The position numbers and the translations under genes were made by a program. The notes beneath the pieces are model-generated. The model was not told where the DNA came from, ran no database searches, and saw only the letters and a list, made by a program, of their open reading frames with translations. From UBA1876 sp003446665 (GTDB taxonomy: Bacteria > Synergistota > Synergistia > Synergistales > Thermovirgaceae), in NCBI GenBank assembly GCA_040616305.1, contig CP159918.1, positions 124,001 through 188,000 on the forward strand: 64,000 nt of DNA, read 5' to 3'. Shown here piece by piece: positions 8,244 to 17,310 of the stretch (positions within the stretch are counted from its first letter, which is position 1; each line of letters starts with the position of its first letter).

Positions 8244-9311
8244 TTAACCCATGAGGAAACGGAAGAAAAGGGGAAGGACGGCCAGAACGCTGATGAGCCG
8301 AACCGTATGCAACACGCTGACCATAAGCGGGTCGGCGCCCACCTCGTCCGCTATAAGACTCATTTGCGTCAGTCCTCCGGGGGAGGAGACCAGCAGGCAG
8401 GTTATGTAGTTCCAGTCCGTGATCTTGTACAGGATCCAGCTCAGCAAAAGTCCCGAGAGGATCATAACCACCGCCAGTATGAGAACGGGCAGAAACATTT
8501 CCGTAAGAAGCGTCAGGGTCTCGCGGGTCACCTCCTGGGCAATGGAAAGGCCTACCCCGACGCGGGCAAGAGAGCGCAGGGTCGGGTGGACCTGGGGCAG
8601 CCCCCCCCTGACCACGTTGAAAACTCCCACGGCGGCCATGGATCCCAGCAGGTCCCCGGCGGGTAATCCGATGGTCCTGCCGACAAGCCCTCCTGCGGTT
8701 GCCACAAGGATGAGGCGAACTACACCTGCATTGTCGGTGGCGCAAGTTTCGACCTCTTCGAAAGGTGTTTCGTCATCTTCCAGGGAGATGGCGCCGGATG
8801 ACGTGATCCGCGCGTTGACGAAACGGGCAAGAAAGGGCATCAGGACAAGAAACAGGACTACCCTGAAAACCTGGAGCATTGTGACGGCGACGGTGTCGGC
8901 CTCGAGGGAAAAGGCCAGAAGCGCCATCTCCGAAAGACCGCCCGTGGTCGAACCCAAAAGGGCGGTGCTCAAGGGCAGCCGGGTGGTCCAGTAAAGCAAA
9001 AACCCCGATCCCACCGACAAAACCAGCATCCAGACGGCAACCAGCAAGGCTGGAAAAGCTATTTTCCGCAGGGCCCGAAAGATCGTCCGGTCGATTTTAA
9101 GGCCCAGAAAACTTCCGATAACCAGCTTGCAGACGAAGGTGACCTCCTGGGTGGGGAAGGCAAAATGGACCCCGGCCATGCCAAGCGCCGCGGCGGTAAA
9201 AAGGGCTCCCAGCATGTCCGGGGAAGGGACGCGAAAAAAGGCAAAAACCCTCCACCCCGCGATACCTACGATGAAAAGAAAGGCGATTCCCGCCATGATT
9301 TCTCCGTTCAT
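8244..9311 (-). CDS. AbrB-family membrane protein (putative transporter)
   Basis: About 355 residues from ATG 9311, which has AAGGAAGAAG upstream; a 15-residue N-terminal extension to 9356 is possible but looks non-coding. The protein is almost entirely transmembrane, with two similar halves each carrying a PS(P/G)GL..-type motif: GSTTGGLSEMALLAFSLEAD and VSSPGGLTQMSLIADEVGAD. This duplicated motif is typical of the AbrB family (historically mislabelled ammonia monooxygenase). Members are inner-membrane proteins proposed to be carriers; the substrate is unknown. It lies alone between converging and co-directional neighbours. Confidence 0.85.
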   Translation of the reverse strand: MNGEIMAGIAFLFIVGIAGWRVFAFFRVPSPDMLGALFTAAALGMAGVHFAFPTQEVTFVCKLVIGSFLGLKIDRTIFRALRKIAFPALLVAVWMLVLSVGSGFLLYWTTRLPLSTALLGSTTGGLSEMALLAFSLEADTVAVTMLQVFRVVLFLVLMPFLARFVNARITSSGAISLEDDETPFEEVETCATDNAGVVRLILVATAGGLVGRTIGLPAGDLLGSMAAVGVFNVVRGGLPQVHPTLRSLARVGVGLSIAQEVTRETLTLLTEMFLPVLILAVVMILSGLLLSWILYKITDWNYITCLLVSSPGGLTQMSLIADEVGADPLMVSVLHTVRLISVLAVLPLFFRFLMG

Positions 9312-9463
9312 AAAACTTCTTCCTTTCCGATGACCAGAACCGCAGCGGAGCACCATCAGGTTCGGTGCTCCGCCACATTTTGTTGTATGGTAACATTTTT
9401 TATGACAGGATCGATGGAAAGATTTGGGAAAAGCCTTTCGGGCTAACCGACTGCAGGCCTGAC

Positions 9464-9985
9464 TTACTCCGCTGGCTCAAAATCGAGGGCGACGGAGTTG
9501 ATGCAGTAGCGCAGGCCTGTGGGAGGGGGGCCGTCGTTGAAGACGTGTCCCAGGTGGGCGTCGCAGCGGGAGCAAAGCACCTCGGTGCGGGTCATCCAGA
9601 GAGAGTCGTCCTCACGTGTCCAGACGCTTTCGGGCGAGAACGGCTCATAGAAGCTGGGCCATCCGCTCCCCGAATCGAACTTTGCTCCTGAACCAAAAAG
9701 CGGGTTCCCGCAGCACACGCACTTGTATATTCCTTCATCATGGTGATCGTAGTATTCGCCTGAAAAGGGGCGCTCCGTTCCAGCCTCGCGGGTCACGTGG
9801 TATTGTTCGGGCGTCAGTATGGCCTTCCACTCCTCGTCGGTCTTGACGATTTTCCCTTCGCTCATTGCTGTTTCCTCCAAACGGTTCTCCGCTCGGGATT
9901 GAGTGATTGCCGTCGGCCCTTCCGCCAGTAAAAAGGCTCCGGCAGCCAAAACCAGGCCGACAAAAAGAACGGGTTTTCGAAACAT
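9464..9985 (-). CDS. msrB: Peptide-methionine (R)-S-oxide reductase, exported
   Basis: From ATG 9985 (AAAGGTGA five bases upstream) the product is 173 residues. An N-terminal hydrophobic segment (VLFVGLVLAAGAFLLAEG) marks it as secreted or membrane-anchored, so it repairs oxidised methionine in the envelope. Zinc-binding pairs CVCC and CSRC, the motif SGSGWPSFYEP and the catalytic cysteine in RYCINSVAL are all present. Here the catalytic residue is cysteine, not selenocysteine, despite the organism apparently having selenoproteins. No partner msrA is adjacent. Confidence 0.93.
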   Translation of the reverse strand: MFRKPVLFVGLVLAAGAFLLAEGPTAITQSRAENRLEETAMSEGKIVKTDEEWKAILTPEQYHVTREAGTERPFSGEYYDHHDEGIYKCVCCGNPLFGSGAKFDSGSGWPSFYEPFSPESVWTREDDSLWMTRTEVLCSRCDAHLGHVFNDGPPPTGLRYCINSVALDFEPAE

Positions 9986-10091
9986 GGGCGTCACCTTTCC
10001 CGAGTGAAATGAAATCATTACGAAAATTATACCAAAGCAGGTCGTTTCCTGGCTGAAGTTTTCCGCGAAGATGTCGATGGATGTTTCTGTT

Positions 10092-10120
10092 TTGTCTAAT
10101 AGACCGAAAGAGGGTTAAAA
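10092..10120 (+). promoter_or_regulatory. Candidate promoter of the Tm-1-like operon
   Basis: TTGTCT (10092-10097) and TTAAAA (10115-10120) are separated by 17 bases and lie about 30 bases before the ribosome-binding site GGAGGAGG of the following gene. The match to sigma-70 consensus is moderate. Confidence 0.4.
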
Positions 10121-10148
10121 TCGAGGAACATGGGAGGAGGGAGTGCGA

Positions 10149-11369
10149 ATGAGTACAGTGGTAGTGATGGGGACTCTGGATACCAAGGGTAACGAGTTGA
10201 AGTATGTAAAGGACATAATCGAAGAAAGTGGACTGGACACGCTGGTGGTCGATACGGGTGTTTTGGGCCAACCGGCCTTCGATGCGGACGTTTCCCGTGA
10301 CGAGGTCGCCGCGGCGGCAGGGTGCGACCTGGGTGACCTGGTTCGAAAGCAGGACCGCGGGGAATCTGTCGAGGCCATGACGGCCGGGGCGGCAGCTGTG
10401 GCCGCAAAACTGTACGCCGAAGGCAGGCTGCAGGGGATAATCAGCCTCGGAGGGTCGGCGGGAACCACAATAGGGACGGCCGCGATGAGAGCGCTTCCCG
10501 TCGGTGTGCCCAAGGTGATGGTTTCCACCATGGCCTCGGGGGATACTCGTCCCTACGTAGACACCAAGGACATCTGCATGATGTATTCCGTGGTGGATAT
10601 TTCGGGCCTCAACAGCCTTTCGGGGATCATACTGTCCAACGCCGCGCGCGCGGTAGCAGGTATGGCCGCCAAAACAGGAGAAACCACAAGGGTGAAAGAC
10701 AAGCCCCTGATAGGGGTCACCATGTTTGGCGTTACCACCCCGTGCGTTACCAAAGCAAGGGAATACCTGGAGAATAAAGGTTACGAGGTGCTTGTCTTCC
10801 ACGCGACGGGTACCGGCGGAAGGGCGATGGAGGGCCTCGTGGAGGACGGTTTCATCGATGGAGTTCTTGATATAACGACGACAGAATGGTGTGACCAGCT
10901 CGTGGGAGGCGTCCTGGCCGCCGGACCGAACCGCCTGGAAGCTGCAGGCAGGAAAGGGATTCCGCAAGTGGTATCCCTCGGCGCCCTGGATATGGTCAAT
11001 TTCGGCCCCATGGACACAGTTCCCGAAAAATTTCGCAACCGGCGGCTGTACAAGCACAATCCCACAGTCACGCTGATGCGCACCGAGCCCGACGAATGCA
11101 CCGAGCTGGGGCGCATCATCGCTGAAAAACTCAACGCGGCCAAGGGTCCGGTAAAACTGGTGATGCCCCTCAAGGGTGTGTCTGCCATCGACAGGGAAGG
11201 CCAGCCCTTCTGGCATCCCGAAGCGGACGCCGCACTTTTCAAAGCTGTACGGGAGAATATCGGACCCAACGTGGAGCTTGTTGAAATGGACACCGACATC
11301 AACGACCCGGGATGCGCCATCGCCATGGCACAATTCCTCCATGAGTTGATGCAGGCGAGAAATAAATAA
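10149..11369 (+). CDS. Tm-1-like ATP-binding domain protein (UPF0261)
   Basis: The 406-residue product begins MSTVVVMGTLDTKGNELKYV, the signature opening of the UPF0261/Tm-1 N-terminal family. GGSAGTTIGTAAMRALPVGVPKVMVST and GVTMFGVTTPCVTKAREYLE are further family blocks. In plants the same domain forms the N-terminal part of the Tm-1 tomato mosaic virus resistance protein and binds ATP; the bacterial role is not established. ATG 10149 is chosen over GTG 10143 because the GGAGG site would be too close to the latter. The next gene starts 21 bases later and corresponds to the C-terminal TIM-barrel half of Tm-1, so the two are a split version of that fusion and very likely work together. Confidence 0.9.
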   Translation: MSTVVVMGTLDTKGNELKYVKDIIEESGLDTLVVDTGVLGQPAFDADVSRDEVAAAAGCDLGDLVRKQDRGESVEAMTAGAAAVAAKLYAEGRLQGIISLGGSAGTTIGTAAMRALPVGVPKVMVSTMASGDTRPYVDTKDICMMYSVVDISGLNSLSGIILSNAARAVAGMAAKTGETTRVKDKPLIGVTMFGVTTPCVTKAREYLENKGYEVLVFHATGTGGRAMEGLVEDGFIDGVLDITTTEWCDQLVGGVLAAGPNRLEAAGRKGIPQVVSLGALDMVNFGPMDTVPEKFRNRRLYKHNPTVTLMRTEPDECTELGRIIAEKLNAAKGPVKLVMPLKGVSAIDREGQPFWHPEADAALFKAVRENIGPNVELVEMDTDINDPGCAIAMAQFLHELMQARNK

Positions 11370-11390
11370 AAAGAAAGGAGCGGTACGGAA

Positions 11391-12230
11391 ATGGCTTTCA
11401 TCACCAAAGAAGAAGCACTTAGAAAGATAAGAAAGGAAATAGAGTTGGGCAAGCCCATTATCGGTGCCGGCGCCGGAACGGGCATATCGGCCAAGTGCGC
11501 CGAGGCCGGTGGCGTCGACCTGATAATCATCTACAACTCCGGCCGGTACAGGATGGCCGGCAGGGGGTCGCTGGCGGGGCTGCTCCCCTTCGGGGACGCC
11601 AATGCCATCGTCGTGGAGATGGCCCGAGAGGTCCTTCCCGTGGTAAAGCACACTCCCGTACAGGCGGGAGTCTGCGGGACGGATCCCTTCAGGGTAATGG
11701 ACGTCTTCCTGAAAGAGCTCAAGGAGATCGGTTTCACCGGTGTCCAGAACTTTCCCACCGTAGGACTCTTTGACGGTGTTTTCCGACAGAACCTGGAGGA
11801 AACCGGCATGGGTTATGACCTTGAGGTGGATATGATAGCCAGGGCGCACCATCTGGGCATGCTCACCACGCCCTACTGTTTCAGTCCCGAAGAGGCGGAG
11901 AAAATGGCCGAGGCCGGGGCGGACATACTGGTTCCGCACATGGGGCTAACCACCAAGGGTTCCATAGGCGCGAAAACGGCAATGACGCTGGAGGAGGCGG
12001 CCGGGGCGGTGCAGGCAATGCACGATGCCGCGAAGAAGGTTAAGCCCGACATCATCGTGCTCTGTCACGGTGGTCCCATAGCGGAGCCGGAGGACGCACA
12101 GTACATTCTGGAGAACACCGAAGGCGTCGTGGGCTTCTTTGGTGCCTCCAGCATAGAGCGCCTGCCCACCGAAAAGGCCATCACGCGGCAAGCGGAAGCG
12201 TTCAAAAAAATAAAGTTCAAGAAAGGATAG
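11391..12230 (+). CDS. PEP-hydrolase-like TIM-barrel protein, Tm-1 C-terminal half homologue
   Basis: This 279-residue protein belongs to the phosphoenolpyruvate hydrolase-like TIM-barrel family. Recognisable segments are GKPIIGAGAGTGISAKCAEAGGVDLIIIYNSGR near the N terminus (quoted in part), FTGVQNFPTVGLFDG, and ADILVPHMGLTTKGSIGA. It follows the UPF0261 gene with a good AAAGGAG site and is surely in the same operon. Fused versions of the two domains exist in plants and fungi, which supports a joint function, but substrate and reaction are unknown in bacteria. Confidence 0.9.
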   Translation: MAFITKEEALRKIRKEIELGKPIIGAGAGTGISAKCAEAGGVDLIIIYNSGRYRMAGRGSLAGLLPFGDANAIVVEMAREVLPVVKHTPVQAGVCGTDPFRVMDVFLKELKEIGFTGVQNFPTVGLFDGVFRQNLEETGMGYDLEVDMIARAHHLGMLTTPYCFSPEEAEKMAEAGADILVPHMGLTTKGSIGAKTAMTLEEAAGAVQAMHDAAKKVKPDIIVLCHGGPIAEPEDAQYILENTEGVVGFFGASSIERLPTEKAITRQAEAFKKIKFKKG

Positions 12231-12263
12231 CGCCGCAAGTAACGGCCCAGGGAAAGCGACATT

Positions 12264-12899
12264 TTGCTTCAACGGCTCTATGACTGGTACCTTCTGCCAT
12301 ACCTTATTGACATCGCAGCCGGTGTCGCTCCTCTCGAGCGCCAGCGAAAGGACATCGTACCTAAAGCAAGGGGAAGGGTGCTTGAAATAGGCTTCGGAAC
12401 AGGCAGAAACCTTCCCTTTTACGAACCTTCAGGGGTGACGGAGGTAGTGGGGCTCGAGCCGTCGGAACCCATGCGGCAAATAGCCCGAAAGCGCATCGCA
12501 GGGTCTGGGCTCGAGGTGCGGTTGGTCGATGGCTGTGCCGAAGACATACCCTTCGAGGATGGAAGTTTCGATACGGTAGTTATGACTTTCACCCTTTGTT
12601 CCGTATCGGCCCCGCCGGCGGCCCTTTTGGAAGTAAAACGTGTACTCAGACGAGACGGCAGGTTGATCTTTTGCGAGCACGGGCGGTCTCCCCATCGCTC
12701 AGTCGGCAGGTGGCAGAAGCGGCTTACTCCGGTGTGGAAGAGGGTCGCCGGCGGCTGCCATCTGGACAGGGATGTAAGCAGGCTGCTCGAAGCGGCCGGG
12801 TTCGAGTGCCTTGAGCTCGAGAGGTTTTACGCCTCGCCTTTTCGCCTATGGACGTGGATAACCCGCGGCGAGGCTGTTCCCTTGTTTACGACACTTTAA
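12264..12899 (+). CDS. Class I SAM-dependent methyltransferase
   Basis: The 211-residue product starts at TTG 12264. It has the AdoMet-binding motif I VLEIGFGTGRNLPFY, an acidic residue ending motif II (VVGLEPSEPM), and motif IV region FDTVVMTFTLCSV, all of the type 11 methyltransferase group. Substrate is not predictable. Its last codons overlap the end of the convergent MFS gene by four bases. It is 33 bases downstream of the Tm-1-like pair and may be the last gene of that operon. Confidence 0.8.
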   Translation: MLQRLYDWYLLPYLIDIAAGVAPLERQRKDIVPKARGRVLEIGFGTGRNLPFYEPSGVTEVVGLEPSEPMRQIARKRIAGSGLEVRLVDGCAEDIPFEDGSFDTVVMTFTLCSVSAPPAALLEVKRVLRRDGRLIFCEHGRSPHRSVGRWQKRLTPVWKRVAGGCHLDRDVSRLLEAAGFECLELERFYASPFRLWTWITRGEAVPLFTTL

Positions 12900-14449
12900 T
12901 CCACAGCCTGATCCCCTGGTCTTTTATGCCGGAAGAGAAAAATCAGTGGGAAGGTGAAAAGAAAAAGTATCGTGATCAACATGAATACGTGATTGAATCC
13001 AATCACCGTGGCCTGCTGTTCGACTACTTTATTCAAAATCGCCAATGCCTTTTGCGGTGCGTCGGCGGGTGGTATACCACGTGATACGAGTCCCGACGCG
13101 GTTTGTTCAAGCCAGTTCGCAACTTTCTCGTTCGTGGCCGTAAGGTTTCTCACCAAGGAAACTCTCGCCGCTACGGTTCCCCTTTCCAGAAAGGTCGCGG
13201 AAAGGGCGATGCCCACGCTTCCAAAAACGGTCCTGATGAGATTGAACAAGCCTGTTGCGGCCGTCATGTCCTTTCGCGGAATCGTCGAGAGTGCCGCTGT
13301 GCTAAGGGAAACGAAAATGAACCCGAAGGCCACGCCCTGCAAAGCCTGGGGTAAAAGCAGGTCCTTAACGCTTGTTTCGGGAGCGAGGCGGCTCATCAGG
13401 AAAAACGAAACAGCGCTGATCACCATCCCGAAACCAACCATTTTCTTTGCACCCAAAGTGTTGTAGAAACGTCCGGCAAAGGGCAGAGTAATGAACATGG
13501 CGATGCTTCGCGGGAGCAGCGCCAACCCCGAACTGAACACCGAATACCCTCTCACTTGCTGGATAAACATGGGAAGAAGGAAAAGACTTCCGAAAAGGGC
13601 CAAACCCAGCACTGCCGACAGGATGGTGCCGGTCGTGAACGAAAGGTTTTTAAGAACCTTAAGATTTACTGCCGGACGTTCCGTACTCAACTCTCTCCAT
13701 ACAAAGAAAACCAGGGCCGCAAACGCGACAATGGCGAGCTTCGTGATGAATGGCGATTGGAACCAGTTGTTTTCCTGGCCTTTTCCAAGCATTATCTGGA
13801 GGCACGAAAGTCCTACAGCCATGGAGCCCAAACCCGGGAAATCCACCTTGCCTCGGCTTCTTTCGAGGTAAGGTGGATCCTTCAGGAAGATCGGTATCAA
13901 CACAAGGTTGAGAACCAGAATGGGTATATTGATGTAAAAAATCCATGGCCAGGCAAAGTTGTCTGTGAGCCATCCTCCCAGCGTCGGCCCGATAGCGGGT
14001 CCCATGATGACGCCCATGCCGTATATGCTCATGGCCTTGCCTTGTTCTTCGGGAGGGAAAGTCTCCCGCAAGATGGCCTGCGCGATCGGAATGAGCGCGC
14101 CGCCACCAAGCCCCTGGATCGTTCTCGCGAATATCATGAAGGGGAGATCCCTGGCGAGGCCACACAAGGCCGATCCTGCTCCAAAAAGTATTACGCTCCA
14201 GAGAAGGAACCTGCATCTTCCGAACCAGGAACTGAAAAACGCGATAGAAGGCATGATGACCACGTTCGAAAGCAGGTAAGAAGTGGCCACCCATGTAATT
14301 TCACTTGTGGAGGCTCCGAGAGAGCCTTTCATTTCCGGCAGGGCGACATTTACGACGCTGCTGTTGATTGCCGCCATGACGGCACTGAACATCACCGTGA
14401 CGGTGATAAACCATTTATGATTCTTGTGGTTCACATCCGGAAGCGGCAC
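12896..14449 (-). CDS. emrB: Multidrug efflux MFS transporter, EmrB/QacA (DHA2) family
   Basis: The product has 517 residues and about 14 hydrophobic helices, as expected for the drug:H+ antiporter-2 family. Motif C (GPAIGPTLGGWL) and the intracellular loop motif (RTIQGLGGGALIPIAQAI) are clear. Together with the HlyD-type adaptor upstream it would move toxic compounds across the envelope. The gene starts 13 bases after the stop of the adaptor gene, on the same strand. Since the adaptor is interrupted by an insertion sequence, expression and function of this gene may be impaired or placed under another promoter. Confidence 0.9.
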   Translation of the reverse strand: MPLPDVNHKNHKWFITVTVMFSAVMAAINSSVVNVALPEMKGSLGASTSEITWVATSYLLSNVVIMPSIAFFSSWFGRCRFLLWSVILFGAGSALCGLARDLPFMIFARTIQGLGGGALIPIAQAILRETFPPEEQGKAMSIYGMGVIMGPAIGPTLGGWLTDNFAWPWIFYINIPILVLNLVLIPIFLKDPPYLERSRGKVDFPGLGSMAVGLSCLQIMLGKGQENNWFQSPFITKLAIVAFAALVFFVWRELSTERPAVNLKVLKNLSFTTGTILSAVLGLALFGSLFLLPMFIQQVRGYSVFSSGLALLPRSIAMFITLPFAGRFYNTLGAKKMVGFGMVISAVSFFLMSRLAPETSVKDLLLPQALQGVAFGFIFVSLSTAALSTIPRKDMTAATGLFNLIRTVFGSVGIALSATFLERGTVAARVSLVRNLTATNEKVANWLEQTASGLVSRGIPPADAPQKALAILNKVVEQQATVIGFNHVFMLITILFLFTFPLIFLFRHKRPGDQAVD

Positions 14450-14462
14450 AGTTCCAGCTCCT

Positions 14463-15556
14463 TCACCTTACCCTGACGGAAGCTTCAACAGAAAGTCCCG
14501 CCCGCAGGGGTAAACCTGCATCGGGTATTGATTCTATTGCTATGCGTACCGGGAGCCTCTGTACTACCTTTACGAAGTTGCCGGAGGCATTTTCGGGCGG
14601 CAAAATACTGAAGACGGCGCCGGTCCCTGGTTTGAAGCTTTCTACCCTTCCTTTAAGTACCGACCCGGGATAAGCGTCGATCTTGATGTCAGCTTCCTGG
14701 CCTATCTGGATGTTGCCCGTCTGTGTTTCCTTGAAATTGGCCGTCACCCAGAAGGAAGAATCCTGCACGATCATGAAAAGGGTCTTCCCTTTTTCTGCGA
14801 ATTTACCGACCTCGGCGCCTTTTTTGGCAATGATCCCGTTTACTGGCGAAGTAATAACCGTTCTTGAAAAATCGAGTCTTGACTGCTCTAAAATTGCCTT
14901 GGCTTCCTCCAACCTGAAGTCCAGAACACGTCTTTTGTCTGCGATATTCCTTATGTGGGCTTTCGCTTCCGCGGCTCCCTGGCGAACTTCCTCCAGCTTT
15001 GCGTCCTTTGCTCTGTATATGGCTAGGACTTCGTCGAACAGAGCTTCCGGTATGACACCTTCTTCAAGAAGTTCCCTGTGTCTTGCTAGGTCTTTTTCGG
15101 CAAGCTCGGCTTCCGCTTCCGCGGCTTTTACCAAAGCTTGTGCCTGGGCGAGTTTGCTTTCGGCCTGTTCCCTTTCGGACTGGAGCGCCTCTTTTTCCGC
15201 CAGTATGGATGAGACGTTCGCTTCAGCCTGCTTTACTCCAGCCATATACTCGTCGGGATCTATCTCGGCAAGAACGTCTCCCATCTTTACCTGCTGGTTT
15301 TCGTCCACATAAAGCGCGCATATTTTACCGGAAACTTCAGAGGCTATTGAAACTATGGTTCCTTCTACGAAAGCGTCGTCGGTGCTTTCATGGTTCCAGG
15401 CATAATATACCTTGGGAAGCCCATAGAATGCCGTTGCCGCGATAACCAGGAAAACACCTGTCACAACGAGTAGTTTTTTCATGAAGCTGAATTTACGCCG
15501 GGGCGTAAATTCTTCTGTTTCATCGGTAAGATTTTCTTCCGGCAGATCCGTGTTTT
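14463..15556 (-). pseudogene. emrA: EmrA/HlyD-family efflux adaptor, 5' end split off by IS256-family insertion
   Basis: The reading frame encodes an HlyD-type membrane-fusion protein: one N-terminal helix (LLVVTGVFLVIAATAFYGL), a biotinyl-lipoyl-like half (ASEVSGKICALYVDENQQVKMGDVLAEIDPDEY, quoted in part), a coiled-coil hairpin rich in Glu/Ala, and the return half (SPVNGIIAKKGAEVGKF). The apparent start at 15482 is an internal Met without a ribosome-binding site. The frame continues upstream as DLPEENLTDETEEFTPRRKFSF to the insertion point, where an in-frame TAG (15567-15569) from the IS intervenes. Removing the IS and one target copy joins it to 17018-16980, giving MKSVSNNNNSQNT-DLPEEN and a 374-residue protein with a proper GGAGGC site. 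Reinitiation at 15482 could still give a nearly complete adaptor. Confidence 0.88.
15549..15556. repeat. Target-site duplication, left copy
   Basis: CGTGTTTT flanks the left end of the insertion sequence and is repeated at 16980-16987. A ninth base (G) could also belong to the duplication, so the IS boundary is uncertain by one base. Confidence 0.85.
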
Positions 15557-16979
15557 GATCAAGCCCCTAAACTGCTGTAAAAAGGTCGTCTAAAAAAGGC
15601 GGCAGTCGGTGGAAGGACAAAAAAACCACCGGGACTTCGGTTACAGTGTAACCAGATAGAAAACACAAACCGAAGGAGTGATCCCGGTGGCAAAAACGAC
15701 AGTAAACCTTGACAACGAAATTGTCCAGTCCCTGCTGCAGGGCGACCTGACCTGCCTTCAATCGGTGGTCAAGGACCTCATCGAGCATGCGCTGGAGACG
15801 AAGGCGGAAGAGATCCTGCAGGCGGAACGGTACGAACGGACGCCGGACCGGAAAGGGTACCGGAACGGGTACCGGAGTAAGTGGGTAACGACCAGGCTCG
15901 GGCGTATTCCGATCCGGGTCCCCCAGATGCGTGGCGGAGGGTTGGACACGGAAGAGCTGAAGCTTCTGCCCCGGTTCGAACAGGCCTTCCTTCTGACGCT
16001 GCTTGAAATGGTCATAAACGGTGTCAGCACCAGGAAGGTGAGACGGGTTATGGAAGAGCTCTGCGGCCTGGAGATCTCCAAGAGCACCGTCAGCCGGCTG
16101 TGCGGCCTCCTGCATGGACGGGTTGCTGAGTGGAACGAACGGTCACTTGAGGGGACGAACTATCCCTTTCTTCAGGCTGACGCCCTGGTGATCCGTGTGA
16201 GGGAAAACCGGAAGGTCGTCAAGAAGGTCATCCAGCTCGCCATCGGTGTATCAGAGGCAGGATACAGGGAGGTCCTCGGCATCCGGGTGGCCCGTCAGGA
16301 GAGCGAGGTGAGCTGGACGGAATTTTTCACCTGGCTCAACAAGAGGGGTTTGGCAGGCGTAGACTACGTCACCTCAGACAACCATGAGGGATTGAAGCTG
16401 GCCTTGGGGAAGACCCTGCCCCATGTAGTCTGGCAGAGGTGCCAGACCCACTTTTCCAGGAACCTTCTGGACAAAGTGCACAAAAAGGACCGTCAGCAGG
16501 TCCACGCCATGCTGAAATACATGTACGACGCACCGACAAAGAAAAAGGCCCTGGAAGCCGCCGAAGAGCTCATGGACTTTCTGGAGGAGCGCTATCCCGA
16601 GGCCATGGAGCTTCTCGACAATGCGAAAGACGATATCCTGGCCGTCTACGATCTCCCGGCGAATTGCCGGAAGAAGATGCGGACCACGAACATGACGGAG
16701 CGGACCAACGAGGAGATCCGGAGGCGGGAACGGGTGATCCGGATCTTCCCGAAGGATGCCTCGGCGATGATGCTGGTGGGAGCGTATCTTCAGGAACTCA
16801 GTGAGGAGTGGATATCCGGACGTCGGTACATGGACATGACGGAATTCCATGAAGCGAAGGCGGAACAGGAACGAAAGGAAACGGCCTCAGTGAAACAACC
16901 AGTAAACATGGCTCAATCCGAGGCCGTGGTGGTGAATATGTAACCGGGTCCGAATTTACAGCAGTTCTGGGACTTGACT
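15557..16979 (+). mobile_element. IS256-family insertion sequence, about 1.42 kb
   Basis: The element has imperfect 25-bp terminal inverted repeats. The innermost 12 bases are identical (AACTGCTGTAAA at the left, TTTACAGCAGTT at the right), with TCAAG/CTTGA further out. It is bounded by an 8-bp direct repeat CGTGTTTT, in the 8-9 bp range typical of IS256. It carries one intact transposase gene. It is inserted in codon 11 of emrA in opposite orientation to that gene. The intact ends and transposase suggest a recent insertion. Confidence 0.92.
15687..16943 (+). CDS. IS256-family transposase
   Basis: The product is 418 residues from GTG 15687, which has AAGGAG eight bases upstream; GTG 15678 is too close to that site. 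It carries the IS256/MULE-type DDE residues: D in LQADALVIRV, D in YVTSDNHEGL, and E in NMTERTNEEIRRRERVIRIF. The C-x2-H signature WQRCQTHFSRNLL is present. Length and all blocks are complete, so the enzyme should be active. Confidence 0.95.
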   Translation: MAKTTVNLDNEIVQSLLQGDLTCLQSVVKDLIEHALETKAEEILQAERYERTPDRKGYRNGYRSKWVTTRLGRIPIRVPQMRGGGLDTEELKLLPRFEQAFLLTLLEMVINGVSTRKVRRVMEELCGLEISKSTVSRLCGLLHGRVAEWNERSLEGTNYPFLQADALVIRVRENRKVVKKVIQLAIGVSEAGYREVLGIRVARQESEVSWTEFFTWLNKRGLAGVDYVTSDNHEGLKLALGKTLPHVVWQRCQTHFSRNLLDKVHKKDRQQVHAMLKYMYDAPTKKKALEAAEELMDFLEERYPEAMELLDNAKDDILAVYDLPANCRKKMRTTNMTERTNEEIRRRERVIRIFPKDASAMMLVGAYLQELSEEWISGRRYMDMTEFHEAKAEQERKETASVKQPVNMAQSEAVVVNM

Positions 16980-16987
16980 CGTGTTTT
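16980..16987. repeat. Target-site duplication, right copy
   Basis: CGTGTTTT, identical to 15549-15556, immediately after the right terminal inverted repeat. Confidence 0.85.
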
Positions 16988-17018
16988 GGCTATTGTTGTT
17001 GTTGCTGACAGATTTCAT
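16980..17018 (-). pseudogene. emrA: Detached 5' end of emrA (codons 1-13)
   Basis: On the minus strand ATG at 17018 follows GGAGGC by seven bases and encodes MKSVSNNNNSQNT before the insertion. The frame and the target duplication join exactly to the body of emrA at 15548. This shows the true start of the gene and that the native promoter region now lies on the far side of the IS. Confidence 0.85.
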
Positions 17019-17310
17019 ATGTTTCGCCTCCGTTCAAATTCACGGTTTTTTGCAGGTTTTCTGTAAACACAAAAGAGTCACATACTTGAGACAGCAGATA
17101 GATAATATCTGCTGTCATCGGACAAGAAACCTCGGAAACTTCGCGTCAGTGTGGTGTCATAAAAGGAAGAGTAATGCGAGCTGAAGGATTCCTCCAAAAT
17201 TTCCAAAGAAGTATACTTTAAAGGAAATAAATTTGTCCAGCTTCGGATAATCCCGAATGAGTCATGGAAGGTTGCCGTCCCCCCGACCTTGCGATGAAAG
17301 GGCGCTTCAG

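Noticed and set aside
9464..9985. MsrB as a further selenoprotein
   Set aside because: The catalytic position is an ordinary cysteine codon and no in-frame UGA occurs.
9738..11939. A 733-codon minus-strand open frame
   Set aside because: It runs antisense to msrB and the Tm-1-like pair, which have clear motifs and ribosome sites; its translation is rich in His/Arg/Pro and shows no family pattern.
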